A stretch of DNA of 64,000 nucleotides from Oceanibium sediminis (GCF_003265325.1 NZ_QGNX01000002.1:310001-374000); one strand, 5' to 3'; numbered from the stretch's first letter, positions 49,591 through 59,482 are shown. Notes: a model not told the origin generated them from the letters alone. Made by a program: numbers and translations.

Positions 49591-51123
49591 TCACAGCGGG
49601 ATATTGTCGTGTTTCTTCCACGGGTTCGCCAGGGACTTGCCCCGCAAGGCCGCGAAGGCGCGCACCACCCGGCGGCGGGTGGAATGGGGCATGATCACCT
49701 CGTCGATGAAGCCCTTTTCGGCGGCCACGAAGGGGTTGGCGAAGCGGCCCTCGTAGTCCTTGGTGCGCTGCGCGATCTTTTCACCGTCGCCCAGTTCCGA
49801 GCGGTAGATGATCTCCACCGCGCCCTTCGCGCCCATCACCGCGATCTCGGCCGTGGGCCAGGCGTAGTTGATATCGCCCCGCAGGTGCTTGGAGCTCATC
49901 ACGTCATACGCGCCGCCATAGGCCTTGCGCGTGATCACAGTCACTTTCGGCACCGTCGCCTCGCCATAGGCGAACAGAAGCTTCGCGCCGTGCTTGATGA
50001 CGCCGCCGTATTCCTGGCTGGTGCCGGGCAGGAAGCCGGGCACATCCACCAGCGTCAAGATCGGGATTTCGAACGCATCGCAGAAGCGCACGAAACGCGC
50101 CGCCTTGCGGGAGCTGTCGATGTCCAGCACACCCGCCAGCACCATGGGCTGGTTCGCCACCACGCCCACGGTCTGCCCGTCCAAGCGGATGAAGCCGGTC
50201 AGGATGTTGCCGGCGAAGTCCTTCTGGATCTCATAGAAATCGCCCTCGTCCGCCAGCTTCACGATCAGCTCTTTCATGTCGTAGGGCATGTGCGCGCTGT
50301 CGGGCACCAGCGTGTCGAGGCTCATCTCCAGCCGGTCGGGTTCGTCGAACACCTTGCGATGGGGCGGCTTTTCACGGTTGCTCAGCGGCAGCAGGTCCAC
50401 GAGGCGGCGCGTTTCCATCAGCGCCTCCACGTCGTTTTCAAAGGCAGCATCCGCGACCGAGGACTTGGTGGTATGCGTCTTCGCGCCGCCCAACTCCTCC
50501 GCCGTGACGACCTCGTTCGTGACCGTCTTCACCACGTCGGGGCCGGTCACGAACATGTAGGAGCTGTCGCGCACCATGAAGATGAAGTCGGTCATCGCAG
50601 GGGAATAGACCGCGCCACCCGCGCAGGGGCCCATGATGACGCTGATCTGCGGCACCACGCCCGAGGCCAGGACGTTGCGCTGAAACACCTCGGCATAGCC
50701 AGCGAGCGAGGCGACGCCCTCCTGGATGCGCGCGCCGCCCGAATCGTTCAGCCCGATCACCGGCGCGCCGTTCTTCATCGCCATGTCCATGATCTTGCAG
50801 ATCTTCTGGGCGTGGGTTTCAGACAGCGAGCCGCCCAGAACGGTGAAATCCTGGCTGAACACGTAGACCATGCGCCCGTTGATCGTGCCCCAGCCGGTGA
50901 CGACGCCGTCGCCGGGGTACTTCTGCTCGGCCATGCCGAATTCCGTCGCGCGGTGGGCGACGAACATATCGAATTCCTCGAAACTGCCTTCGTCCAGCAG
51001 CACGTCCAGCCGTTCGCGCGCCGTCAGCTTGCCCTTGGCGTGCTGCGCGTCGATACGCTTTTGTCCGCCGCCAAGCCGGGCCTCAGCCCGGCGGGCCTCC
51101 AGCTGTTCCAGGATGTCCTGCAT
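49591..51123 (-). CDS. pccB: Propionyl-CoA carboxylase, carboxyltransferase subunit
   Basis: A 510-residue beta subunit. The acyl-CoA oxyanion-hole segments are [20 protein letters not shown] near residue 120 and [16 protein letters not shown] near 155; the carboxybiotin side has [23 protein letters not shown] near 385. The ATG at 51123 gives exactly the family length and has GGGGAGG upstream. It is divergent from the PccR-type regulator, with candidate binding sites between them. Confidence 0.96.
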   Translation of the reverse strand: MQDILEQLEARRAEARLGGGQKRIDAQHAKGKLTARERLDVLLDEGSFEEFDMFVAHRATEFGMAEQKYPGDGVVTGWGTINGRMVYVFSQDFTVLGGSLSETHAQKICKIMDMAMKNGAPVIGLNDSGGARIQEGVASLAGYAEVFQRNVLASGVVPQISVIMGPCAGGAVYSPAMTDFIFMVRDSSYMFVTGPDVVKTVTNEVVTAEELGGAKTHTTKSSVADAAFENDVEALMETRRLVDLLPLSNREKPPHRKVFDEPDRLEMSLDTLVPDSAHMPYDMKELIVKLADEGDFYEIQKDFAGNILTGFIRLDGQTVGVVANQPMVLAGVLDIDSSRKAARFVRFCDAFEIPILTLVDVPGFLPGTSQEYGGVIKHGAKLLFAYGEATVPKVTVITRKAYGGAYDVMSSKHLRGDINYAWPTAEIAVMGAKGAVEIIYRSELGDGEKIAQRTKDYEGRFANPFVAAEKGFIDEVIMPHSTRRRVVRAFAALRGKSLANPWKKHDNIPL

Positions 51124-51194
51124 GCTCACGCCTCCCCTTGTTCGGGCCGGAGCGTAGCGCGCGGGGGCCCGCGGGAAAAGGCGGAAATAGTGGA

Positions 51195-51240
51195 TTTGCA
51201 TATTCATTGCGCGGCGGTAAGATCAAATTGCAGAATTGCG
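51195..51240. promoter_or_regulatory. Candidate PccR binding half-sites between pccB and pccR
   Basis: Four TTGC cores occur in 46 bp: ATTTGCATA (51195), CATTGCG (51207), AATTGCAG (51228) and AATTGCG (51236). ScfR-family regulators, including PccR, bind TTTGCAAA-type repeats. None here is a perfect octamer, so this is a weak but well-placed match. Confidence 0.45.
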
Positions 51241-51313
51241 TACCCCCGTGGAGAGGCGCGGCGCGAACAACAGGCAGGAACCGGGGCAAGGCATCGGGCC
51301 GGAAAGGATCGGG

Positions 51314-52714
51314 ATGAGCCAGCGCAAGCTTTACGCCGGGGTCAAGCTGCGGGAAATCCGCACCACCGCCGGGTTGACCCAGAAGGATTTCGCCGCGCGG
51401 CTCGGCGTGAGCCTCAGCTATCTCAACCAGATGGAAAACAATCACCGTCCCATCGCGGCGCAGGTGATCCTGTCGCTGGCGCGCGAATTCGCCTTCGACG
51501 TGACCGAACTGGGCAGCGACGGGGCCGAGCGCATGGTCATGGACATGCGCGAGGCGCTGGCCGATCCCGTCTTCGCGCAATCCCCCGTGGGGGATGCGGA
51601 CCTGCAACTTGCCGCCTCCAACGCGCCCGCGCTGGTGCGCTCCTTCCTCGCGCTGCACCGCGCGCACCGCCAGCTGTCCGAGGAACTCGGCTCCCTGAAC
51701 GAGGCGCTGGGAACGGAAGGCTCCGCACTCGCCCCCCTGCCCTGGGAGGAGGTGCGCGACTTCTTCCACTATTGCGACAACTACGTCGATCCGGTGGATC
51801 GCGCCGCCGAACGCTTTGGCGAGGCGCTGGCTGGTCCGGACCGGCTGGCCAGCATCGCCGCCTGGCTGGACACGGCCCACGGCATCACCCTGCGGACCGA
51901 GATCGGCGCCCCGACCCGCGCCTACGACCCCGAGGCGCGCACCCTGACCCTGGCAGCTGAATCCGGTGCTGCGACCCAGCTGTTCCAGGCCGCCCACCAG
52001 GTCGCCCTGATCGCCCATGACGACCTGCTCGAAGCCACACTGGACCTGGCCCGCTTCCGGTCGGACACCGCGCGGGCGATCTGCAAGACGGGGCTGGCGA
52101 ACTACTTCGCGGGGGCGGCGCAACTGCCCTACACCCGCTTCCTGGCCGCCGCGCAGGAGACCCGCCACGACCTGGAGGTGCTGGGCCTGCGCTTCGGCGC
52201 CTCCATCGAGCAGGTGGCGCATCGCCTGTCCACCCTGCAACGCCCCGGCGCGAAGGGCATCCCCTTCTTCTTCGTGCGCGTGGACCAGGCCGGGACGATC
52301 ACCAAGCGCCACTCCGCCACGCGGCTGCAATTCGCCCGCTTCGGCGGGGCCTGCCCGCTATGGAACGTGCACAGCGCCTTCGAAACGCCAGGCCGCTTCC
52401 TGCGCCAGTTAGCCGAAACCCCAGACGGCAGCCGCTACCTCAGCCTGGCGCGGGACGTGTCCAAACCAGGGCCGAGCTTTCACACGCCGGTGCGCCGCTA
52501 CGCCATCGGGCTGGGGTGCGAGGTCAGCCACGCCGAGGCCATGGTCTATGCCGACGACCTGGACCTGACCGCGCAGGCCACGTTCGAGCCGATCGGCGTG
52601 TCCTGCCGGATCTGCCCGCGCCAGACCTGCCACCAACGCTCCGTCCCGCCGATGGACCGCGCCATCAGCATAGACCCGAACGCGCGCGGCACCCTGCCCT
52701 ACCGCCTGGGTTGA
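51314..52714 (+). CDS. pccR: Short-chain fatty acyl-CoA regulator (ScfR family), PccR-like
   Basis: A 466-residue regulator. The N-terminal XRE helix-turn-helix (about 8-65) contains LREIRTTAGLTQKDFAARLGVSLSYLNQMENN. A central IrrE-like domain and the C-terminal DUF2083 region end with the cysteine signature VSCRICPRQTCHQRSVPP near residue 440. In Rhodobacter sphaeroides PccR senses propionyl-CoA and activates pccB; the divergent placement next to pccB here supports the same role. AAAGGA precedes the ATG at 51314. Confidence 0.9.
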   Translation: MSQRKLYAGVKLREIRTTAGLTQKDFAARLGVSLSYLNQMENNHRPIAAQVILSLAREFAFDVTELGSDGAERMVMDMREALADPVFAQSPVGDADLQLAASNAPALVRSFLALHRAHRQLSEELGSLNEALGTEGSALAPLPWEEVRDFFHYCDNYVDPVDRAAERFGEALAGPDRLASIAAWLDTAHGITLRTEIGAPTRAYDPEARTLTLAAESGAATQLFQAAHQVALIAHDDLLEATLDLARFRSDTARAICKTGLANYFAGAAQLPYTRFLAAAQETRHDLEVLGLRFGASIEQVAHRLSTLQRPGAKGIPFFFVRVDQAGTITKRHSATRLQFARFGGACPLWNVHSAFETPGRFLRQLAETPDGSRYLSLARDVSKPGPSFHTPVRRYAIGLGCEVSHAEAMVYADDLDLTAQATFEPIGVSCRICPRQTCHQRSVPPMDRAISIDPNARGTLPYRLG

Positions 52715-52790
52715 CACCGCCGCGCATGTTGCCACATCACCGCGATGGCGCGACACTGCCGGGACGTTTGCACCACGGGAGGACGCACCA

Positions 52791-53195
52791 ATGCCAGCCG
52801 GCTACTCGGGCACGCCCCTGACCCGGAAACTGTCCCTGAAGGACGGCCTGCGCACCCGCTTCGAGGGGATGCCACCCTCCGTCGCGCGCGAAATCGCGGA
52901 AAACGGCCCCAGCCTGCACCCGGTTACCGAGCCACCCTACGACGCGCTGCACATCTTCGCCACCGAACGCCGCGCGCTGGAACGCCGCCTGCACCAGGCC
53001 CGCACGGAGATCGCGCAAACCGGCTTCATCTGGGTCAGCTGGCCCAAGCGCGCCGCGAAAACCGCCACCGACATCACCGAGGATACGATCCGCGAGATCG
53101 CCCTGCCCCTCGGCCTCGTCGATGTGAAGGTCTGCGCCGTGGACGCCACCTGGTCCGGGCTGAAGCTGATGATCCGCAAGGAATTGCGCGGCTGA
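52791..53195 (+). CDS. DUF3052 family protein
   Basis: A 134-residue soluble protein. The start MPAGYSGTPLTRKLSLKDG and the later FIWVSWPKRAAKTATDITEDTIREIALPLGLVDVKVCAVD are characteristic of DUF3052. No enzyme motif is visible. GGGAGG lies 10 nt before the ATG. It follows pccR on the same strand (76 bp) but no functional link is evident. It converges on the carboxylate-amine ligase with 6 bp between stops. Confidence 0.85.
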   Translation: MPAGYSGTPLTRKLSLKDGLRTRFEGMPPSVAREIAENGPSLHPVTEPPYDALHIFATERRALERRLHQARTEIAQTGFIWVSWPKRAAKTATDITEDTIREIALPLGLVDVKVCAVDATWSGLKLMIRKELRG

Positions 53196-53201
53196 GCGCG
53201 G

Positions 53202-54329
53202 CTATTCCACGAACTCCCGGATCAGGTGATCCACCACGGCGATTCCCGCCTCCTTGGCCGAAGCGCCCTTGTCCAGCGCCTCCCTGTGGGCCGCCCGCTG
53301 GCGCTGTGTCGAGGTGCCGTTCGCCAGGATCCGGCGCAGCTGCGCCAGCTCGGCCCGGCAGCCCATCAGCTCGGCATCGGCGGAGAACATGTCGATCATC
53401 TCTTCCACCAGGTCCTCACAGGGGACCAACTGGCTGCGGCCGTGGTCCACCAGCTTGCCTTCCGCGCCGTAGCGCTGCGCGCGCCAGCGGTTTTCCATGA
53501 TGATCGTGCGCGGATAGATCCGCCAGCGCTGGTTGCGCGTCTTCAGCCGGTAGAGATACGCCATCAGGCTCTGGTACACCGCCGCGATCGCAGCCACGTC
53601 GCGGGTGCGGCTGCACACGTCGGTGATCCGCTGCTCCAACGTCGGGAACTTGTCCGAGGGGCGGATGTCCCACCAGATCTTCGTCGCATCTTCGATGCAG
53701 CCCGCGCGCACCAGGTGGTCCACCAGCTTGCGATACTCGTTGTAAGAGCCCAGCTCATCCGCCAGTCCGGTGCGCGGCAGCGCGTCGAACACCGTAAGCC
53801 GGTAGGAGGCGAGGCCCGTATCCTCCCCCTCCCAAAAAGGTGAGGAGCAGCTCAGCGCCAGAAGATGCGGCAAGAAGTAGGAGGCCTGGTTCATCAAATC
53901 GATCCGCAGGTCCTCATCCTCGATCCCGATGTGGATGTGCATCCCACAGATCAGCATCCGCCGTACCGCCTGACCCAGGTCCCCCGAAAGCTGGTCATAC
54001 CGCTCCTTCTTGGTGTGGAGCTGCTCGCGCCAGCGGCTGAACGGATGGGTCGAGGCCGCGATCGGCGCATACCCATGCGCGTTGGAGACCTTCGCCACCC
54101 CCGCCCGCAACGCGCGCAACTCGGACACCGCGTCCCCCACCGTGCGATGCGGCTTCGTGCCCACCTCCACCTGGCATTGCAGGTACTCGCCGGTGACCTG
54201 GTCGCCCACCTCGCCCCGGCAGGCTTCGAGGAAATCCGCGCTCGGCTCGCGCACCAGTTCGCGGGTCTCCAGGTCGACGATCAGATACTCCTCCTCGATC
54301 CCCAGCGTAAAGGTCGGTCTGTCGGACAT
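53202..54329 (-). CDS. Carboxylate-amine ligase (YbdK / glutamate-cysteine ligase 2 family)
   Basis: A 375-residue enzyme of the GCS2 family. The N-terminal TLGIEEEYLIVDLETRELV and the later CGMHIHIGIEDEDLRIDL (near residue 140) are the family ATP/metal segments. YbdK-type proteins have weak glutamate-cysteine ligase activity in vitro; the physiological substrate is unknown. It lies at the edge of the low-GC islet. Confidence 0.9.
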   Translation of the reverse strand: MSDRPTFTLGIEEEYLIVDLETRELVREPSADFLEACRGEVGDQVTGEYLQCQVEVGTKPHRTVGDAVSELRALRAGVAKVSNAHGYAPIAASTHPFSRWREQLHTKKERYDQLSGDLGQAVRRMLICGMHIHIGIEDEDLRIDLMNQASYFLPHLLALSCSSPFWEGEDTGLASYRLTVFDALPRTGLADELGSYNEYRKLVDHLVRAGCIEDATKIWWDIRPSDKFPTLEQRITDVCSRTRDVAAIAAVYQSLMAYLYRLKTRNQRWRIYPRTIIMENRWRAQRYGAEGKLVDHGRSQLVPCEDLVEEMIDMFSADAELMGCRAELAQLRRILANGTSTQRQRAAHREALDKGASAKEAGIAVVDHLIREFVE

Positions 54330-54565
54330 GATCCACCCCGTTGTTTTGCGAAAAGATTAACGGGTTTGGAGTGGGAGTCTATGGGGAGGATTTCCGGGAT
54401 GACCTTTTCAACGAAATGCAGTGCAACCCAGCGCCCAATGCCAGTCGACCGGACATGCCCGCTGCGATATGGGCCACGACCCAGATGCCAACTGCCCGAA
54501 TCGTTGTACCGGAAGGAAAAACGGCACAGGGTGAAAGTATGTAAACAGGCCATTGGGGGGTTATC

Positions 54566-54898
54566 ATGGCACTTTTCGAGAAAATGAATGACGCAATTAA
54601 AGACCGAGATCTAGATGCATATCTGGCACTTTACAGCGAGGACGCCGTTTTTGTCCGGCATCAATCGGGGACGGAAATGAGCAAACCCGAGTTCGGTGAC
54701 ATGATGAAGAAGATGTTGGCCTCCGATGTGACTGACTTCGGATCACGGCGCCGCATCTATGAGAACGACGACATCATTGTTGTGCATTCCGTAAATGATT
54801 ATCCTGATGGCAGTCGCGAGGCGGTCTTGATGGCCTGTACCAAAAAGGACGGCAAGATCACCCGTGTGGAGACAGGCGCGACACCCCTCCAGAAGTGA
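54566..54898 (+). CDS. SnoaL/NTF2-like protein in a low-GC islet
   Basis: A 110-residue protein with a cone-shaped NTF2-like pattern: a helical start ALFEKMNDAIKDRDLDAYLALY, then SEDAVFVRHQSGTEMSKPEF and alternating strands to the end. No signal peptide. GGGGGG stands 5 nt before the ATG. Its codons are much richer in A and T than those of every neighbour (for example gatctagatgcatat), which suggests recent acquisition. The function of the family is broad (isomerases, binding, immunity-like folds), so none is assigned. Confidence 0.78.
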   Translation: MALFEKMNDAIKDRDLDAYLALYSEDAVFVRHQSGTEMSKPEFGDMMKKMLASDVTDFGSRRRIYENDDIIVVHSVNDYPDGSREAVLMACTKKDGKITRVETGATPLQK

Positions 54899-55163
54899 TG
54901 CGACGCGCGGGGGACATCAGTTTGCCCCCTGCCTAACCTTGGGATTCACGTCATTCCCGCAATTCCCGGCTCGTTGATTCAAGCCGGAGTCAGAAGTCCG
55001 ACTGCTCCGTTCGTGGCGCTGAATATGCGCAACATATCCTGCTGGAAGGGACCTCATTGATGGGGCTTCGTGGCGGCCTGCGCCCTTGCGCGGACCGCCA
55101 TTATCAGCCAGCAATCCGGCAACCACTCCGGACGGCCTGACGCAAATCCAACCGCACGCGACT

Positions 55164-55904
55164 TCAGAGCTGTTCCATCACCTCGTCGGGGATGTCGAAG
55201 TTCGCGGTGACGTTCTGCACGTCGTCGTCGTCTTCCAGGCTCTCGATCAGGCGCATCAGCTTCTGCGCGCCGTCCAGGTCCAGGGGGGTCGTGGTCTGGG
55301 GTTTCCAGATCAGCTTGGTCGTTTCGGACTCCCCCAGTTCCGCTTCCAGCGCGGTGGACACGTCGTTCAGGTCGTTCGCGTCGCAATAGATCTCGTGCCC
55401 GTCTTCCGAGCTTTCGACGTCTTCCGCCCCCGCCTCGATAGCGGCCATCATCACGGTGTCGGCGTCGCCCACGCTCGCCGGGTAGACGACCAGCCCCTTG
55501 CGATCAAACATGAAACTGACCGCGCCGGTTTCCGCCAGGTTGCCGCCGGACTTGGAGAAGATCGATCGCACGTTGGACGCGGTGCGGTTGCGGTTGTCCG
55601 TCATCGCCTCGACGATCACGGCGACGCCTTCTGGGCCGTAGCCCTCGTAGCGGATCTCGTCATAGGTTTCCGCGTCCCCGCCCTGGGACTTCTTGATCGC
55701 GCGTTCGATCACGTCCTTGGGCACCGACTGGGACTTCGCCTCCTTCACTGCAAGGCGCAGGCGGGGGTTCTTCTCCGGGTCGGGATCGCCCATCTTGGCA
55801 GCAACCGTGATCTCCTTGGAAAGCTTGGAGAACAGTTTCGAGCGCGCCGCATCCTGCCGCCCCTTGCGGTGCTGGATATTCGCCCATTTGGAATGGCCTG
55901 CCAT
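55164..55904 (-). CDS. yebC: YebC/PmpR family transcriptional/translational regulator
   Basis: A 246-residue protein with the invariant start [19 protein letters not shown]. The middle domain contains [17 protein letters not shown] and [19 protein letters not shown], and the C-terminal domain [20 protein letters not shown]. The family was named as transcription regulators; some members assist ribosomes at difficult motifs. It stands alone between two converging or unrelated genes. Confidence 0.95.
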   Translation of the reverse strand: MAGHSKWANIQHRKGRQDAARSKLFSKLSKEITVAAKMGDPDPEKNPRLRLAVKEAKSQSVPKDVIERAIKKSQGGDAETYDEIRYEGYGPEGVAVIVEAMTDNRNRTASNVRSIFSKSGGNLAETGAVSFMFDRKGLVVYPASVGDADTVMMAAIEAGAEDVESSEDGHEIYCDANDLNDVSTALEAELGESETTKLIWKPQTTTPLDLDGAQKLMRLIESLEDDDDVQNVTANFDIPDEVMEQL

Positions 55905-55965
55905 CGAAGTCCTCTCTTCAGGTTGGATGATTACTGCGGCTTATACGCCCGGCCCGCGGACAAGT

Positions 55966-57747
55966 TCAAGTGAGCGGCCAGAATAGCGGGATCAACACCG
56001 CCGAAAGCACCCCGAGGCTGATGTTCAGCGGCGCCCCGATGCGCAGGAAATCCGTGAAGCGGTAGCCCCCCGGTCCGTAGACCAGCGTGTTGGTCTGGTA
56101 GCCGATGGGCGTTGCAAAACTGGCCGAGGCCGCGACCATCACCGCCACGACCAGGGGGCGCGCGTCCACCCCGATCGCCGCCGCAAGGCCGATGGCCACC
56201 GGGGTCACGACCACTGCCACGGCGTTATTGGACACCAGCTCCGTCAGCACGGAGGTCAGCAGGAACACGCCCCAGATCAGCAGCGGCGCGGGCAATCCCG
56301 CCAGCATCGGGGCCAGCGCCCCGGCCACCAGCGCCACCGCGCCCGAGGCTTCCAGCGCCGCCCCCACCGCGAGCATGGAAAAGATCAGGATCAGAAGCCG
56401 CCCCTCCACGAACTCGAACGCCTCGTCCCCGTCGATGCAGCGCGCCGCGAGCACGATCGCCACGCCGACCACCGCCAGCACGAAGATCGGCGCGACGCCC
56501 AGCGCCGCCAGCCCGACGACCGCCGCCAGCACCAACAGCACCAGCGGCGCATGTCCACGCCGGTAGCTGCGGTCCGTGGGATGCGCGATATCGACCAGCC
56601 CGGCCTCCTGCGCGAGGCGGCGGATATCCTCGGGCGCGCCTTCCAGCAGCAGCGTGTCGCCGACGCGGACGGTCACATCGTCAAGCTGGCGCCCGATGTT
56701 CTGGTTCCGCCGATGCACCGCGATGGGATAGACGCCGTAGCGCCGCCGCAGCCGAAGCGAGCCCAGCGTGCGCCCGATCAGCGAACACCCCGGAGAGATC
56801 AGCGCCTCCACCGTGGTGGTGGAGCGCGACGACAGTTCGTCCACCATGCGCACCGCGCCGCTTTCCTTCAGGCCCAACACCTCGCCCACGGCGGTGCGCA
56901 GGATCACCCGGTCGCCGCGCTCAAGCACCACGTCGGGAAAGCGGCGGCGCAGCGATTCGTCGCCGCGCAGCACGTCGATCACCCGTGCCCCGGCGCGCTG
57001 GAACAGGGCGACCTTGAACACGGTCTCGCCGATCAGGGGTGACCCCTCGGGGATCGCGACCTCGGTGAAGAATTTCATCTTCTTCCGGTCGGTCAGGATA
57101 TCGGCCATGCTGTCCCGCTCGGGCAGCAGCCACGGCCCCAGCACCCGCAGGTACAGCAGGCCCCAGGCCGCCAGGATCAGCGCCAGGGGCGTAATCTCGA
57201 ACAGGGTGAAGGGCTCCAGCCCGTTGGCCTGCGCCACCCCGTCGACAAGCAGGTTGGTCGAGGTGCCGATCAGCGTGCACAGCCCCCCGAGAATCGCCAC
57301 GTAGGACAGCGGAATCAACAGCTTGGACGGGGCGAGGTTCATCTTTTGCGCCAGCGACACAGCCACCGGGATCAGCATGACCACAACCGGCGTGTTGTTC
57401 ATGAAGGCCGAGGCGAACAGCACCGCCACCGCGAAGGTGCCCAGCACGAAGACCGGGCGCGTTTCGACCTGCCCTCCGATCTGCTTGGTCAGCGCGTCCA
57501 GCGCGCCCGTGCGCACCAGCGCGCCCGACATCACGAACATCGCCGCGATGGTCCAGGGCGCGGGGTTGGAAAAGACGTCGAGGACCGCCTCGGCGCTGAG
57601 CACGCCGCTCCAGAGCAGGACGGCGGCGCCAATCAGGGCCACCACCTCGGTCGGGTAGGTCTCGCGCAGGAAAAGCAGGAACATGCCCGCCAGTACGGCC
57701 AGCGTGAAAAAGGCCGAAAACCCCTCGATCGGAATAAGATCAATCAC
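55966..57747 (-). CDS. SLC13-type permease with two TrkA-C (RCK-C) domains
   Basis: A 593-residue membrane protein. The N-terminal helical half (about 10-205) and the C-terminal half (about 400-590) form the divalent anion:sodium symporter fold. Between them are two cytosolic TrkA-C domains (about 210-300 and 305-385), the first containing ERGDRVILRTAVGEV. It is like the annotated citrate/sulfate transporters of bacteria. The GTG start at 57747 has GAGG about 12 nt upstream. The substrate could be sulfate, a dicarboxylate or another anion. Confidence 0.9.
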   Translation of the reverse strand: MIDLIPIEGFSAFFTLAVLAGMFLLFLRETYPTEVVALIGAAVLLWSGVLSAEAVLDVFSNPAPWTIAAMFVMSGALVRTGALDALTKQIGGQVETRPVFVLGTFAVAVLFASAFMNNTPVVVMLIPVAVSLAQKMNLAPSKLLIPLSYVAILGGLCTLIGTSTNLLVDGVAQANGLEPFTLFEITPLALILAAWGLLYLRVLGPWLLPERDSMADILTDRKKMKFFTEVAIPEGSPLIGETVFKVALFQRAGARVIDVLRGDESLRRRFPDVVLERGDRVILRTAVGEVLGLKESGAVRMVDELSSRSTTTVEALISPGCSLIGRTLGSLRLRRRYGVYPIAVHRRNQNIGRQLDDVTVRVGDTLLLEGAPEDIRRLAQEAGLVDIAHPTDRSYRRGHAPLVLLVLAAVVGLAALGVAPIFVLAVVGVAIVLAARCIDGDEAFEFVEGRLLILIFSMLAVGAALEASGAVALVAGALAPMLAGLPAPLLIWGVFLLTSVLTELVSNNAVAVVVTPVAIGLAAAIGVDARPLVVAVMVAASASFATPIGYQTNTLVYGPGGYRFTDFLRIGAPLNISLGVLSAVLIPLFWPLT

Positions 57748-57861
57748 CTGTGTACGGGTCCTCTGCCCCTGGGTCCGTGCGGCGTCACAGCATGACGGAT
57801 CACCCCGTAACCCTCAAGCGTCGTCTTCAGGTGTGGCCTATGCCCACCCCGGTTGTGCAAT

Positions 57862-58680
57862 TCATCCGCCCTGGGTGGTATCCGCCAAGCGCCCGCCAAG
57901 GCGCAGCGGTTCCACCGCCGTGGCGCGCCCGGTCTTGTCGTCCGTCACGACCAAGACGCCGCAAACGCTAGCCTCGCCGCTTGCGGGGGTGAAGCGGCCC
58001 TTCACCATGCCGGTGACGAAGCGCGACAGCGGTTCTTCGCGGTCCATGCCGATCACGCTGAGGTAATCGCCGCACATCCCCGCATCGCTGAGATAGGCGG
58101 TGCCCTTGGGCAGGATCTGTGCGTCGGCCGTCGGCACATGGGTATGCGTGCCCACAACGAGCGAGGCCCGCCCGTCGCACCAGTGCCCCATGGCCATCTT
58201 TTCCGAGGTCGCCTCGGCATGGATATCCACGATCACCGCCTGCGCCAGCCCGCCCAGCGGCGCGGCCTTGAGCGCGCGGTCGATCTGGCTGAACGGGTCG
58301 TCATAGGGGCGCTTCATGAACACCTGGCCCAGCACCTGCGCGACATAGACCCGCCGCCCGTCCGCCAGACGGAACAGGTGCGCGCCCTTGCCCGGCGCGG
58401 TCTTGGCGAAGTTCAGGGGGCGCAGGATTCGCGGCTCGCTGTCGATATGGGCCAGCATGTCGCGCTGATCGAAAGCGTGATCGCCCAGCGTCAGGCAGTC
58501 GATCCCGGCTTCCAGGAACTCGCGCGCATTGGTGGCCGACAGGCCCATGCCGGCGGAGGCGTTCTCGCCGTTGACGATCAGGAAGTCGAGCTTGAGGTCC
58601 TGACGCAGCTGCGCGACCCGCTCCAGCACCGCCGAGCGACCGGACCGCCCAACGACATCGCCCAGAAAAAGGATTCTCAT
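57862..58680 (-). CDS. YmdB-like metallophosphoesterase (TIGR00282 family)
   Basis: A 272-residue calcineurin-fold phosphodiesterase. Metal ligands are in ILFLGDVVGRSGR at the start, VNGENASAG near residue 38, LGDHAFDQ near 66 and VDIHAEATSEK plus GTHTHVPTAD in the second half. Bacillus YmdB hydrolyses cyclic nucleotides. I chose the ATG at 58680; the family begins there. It follows the 5-formyl-THF cyclo-ligase by 41 bp. Confidence 0.92.
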   Translation of the reverse strand: MRILFLGDVVGRSGRSAVLERVAQLRQDLKLDFLIVNGENASAGMGLSATNAREFLEAGIDCLTLGDHAFDQRDMLAHIDSEPRILRPLNFAKTAPGKGAHLFRLADGRRVYVAQVLGQVFMKRPYDDPFSQIDRALKAAPLGGLAQAVIVDIHAEATSEKMAMGHWCDGRASLVVGTHTHVPTADAQILPKGTAYLSDAGMCGDYLSVIGMDREEPLSRFVTGMVKGRFTPASGEASVCGVLVVTDDKTGRATAVEPLRLGGRLADTTQGG

Positions 58681-58721
58681 GCCGCGCACCTAGGCCGGGC
58701 GGCGCAGAAAAGCAAGACGGT

Positions 58722-59303
58722 TCAGCCGCCTGCGCTCAGCCCGGCTTCGGTCACAACGGCGTCGAGGCGCACATCGGTCGGCTCCGTCGGCACCGAGGGG
58801 ACCAACTGCGCGTGATAGGCAAACCCATAGACGGCCATCGGTTTCACGGCACGCAGGCCCGCCAGCGTGCGGTCATAAAAGCCGCCGCCATAGCCGAGGC
58901 GGTAGCCCTGCGCATCGAAGGCGAGCAGCGGCGCGATGACCACATCGGGGCTGAGATCCGGCCCGGCTTCGGGGATCGGCGCGCCGAAAGCGCCGGGGAT
59001 CAGCGCCATGCCGGGCCGCCAAGCGCGAAACTGCAACGCCTGGCCGGGCCCCTGCACCACGGGCAGGCAAAGCGCATACCCCTCGGCGTGGAGCGTTTCC
59101 ATCGCGGGGGTGGGGTCGATCTCCGTGCGGATCGGGGCGTAGGCGGCCACGGTCGTGCCGCCCGGGTGCCGGCGCACAAGGTCGCAGAGCGCGGCACTGG
59201 CCGGCCCGGGATCGACTGTGCCATGGGCGATCTTGCGCCGCGCGAGCACATCGGCGCGCATCGCCGCTTTCGCGGCGGCGACGGTCATCGGAGATGCGGT
59301 CAT
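58722..59303 (-). CDS. 5-formyltetrahydrofolate cyclo-ligase
   Basis: A 193-residue enzyme that returns 5-formyl-THF to 5,10-methenyl-THF with ATP. The ATP/folate motif LLAFDAQGYRLGYGGGFYDRTLAGL is near residue 125 and clear. The start is either 59303 or 59288; neither has a good ribosome-binding site. It follows 6S RNA directly, the same arrangement as ssrS-ygfA in many proteobacteria, so the transcripts may be joined. Confidence 0.9.
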   Translation of the reverse strand: MTASPMTVAAAKAAMRADVLARRKIAHGTVDPGPASAALCDLVRRHPGGTTVAAYAPIRTEIDPTPAMETLHAEGYALCLPVVQGPGQALQFRAWRPGMALIPGAFGAPIPEAGPDLSPDVVIAPLLAFDAQGYRLGYGGGFYDRTLAGLRAVKPMAVYGFAYHAQLVPSVPTEPTDVRLDAVVTEAGLSAGG

Positions 59304-59335
59304 CGGGAAAAGGCGGCGGGCCCGCAGCGGCCGTT

Positions 59336-59482
59336 GGGGCACTTGATCCTTGAGAGCCTGGTAAACCAGGTGGGCACCAGGTGTGTAAGACCAGGATCGA
59401 ACACAGAGCCAGCTCCCTCAAGAAAGATTAAGGCCACTAGGATGTAGGCCCCGTCACGAGAAGAGCAGAACCCGCCTGCCCC
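59336..59482 (-). ncRNA. ssrS: 6S RNA
   Basis: About 147 nt between the cyclo-ligase and the divergent glycosyltransferase. The ends pair (GGGGCA with TGCCCC). CUUGAG pairs with CUCAAG further in. An apical arm is formed by GGGAGCUGGCUCUGUGU and ACACACCUGGUGCCC, and a small CCUGG-UUUA-CCAGG hairpin lies in the 3' part of the central bubble. TATTTT is a plausible -10 just upstream of the 5' end. Position before the ygfA-type gene is the conserved 6S context. The RNA binds housekeeping RNA polymerase. Exact ends are uncertain. Confidence 0.72.

Noticed and set aside
54341-54544. Possible 67-codon gene on the plus strand and overlapping frames on the minus strand in the low-GC islet
   Set aside because: No recognisable domain, poor start context and competing frames; not supported.
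54899-55163. Possible remnant coding frame on the minus strand
   Set aside because: A 69-codon frame exists but shows no family match and no ribosome-binding site.
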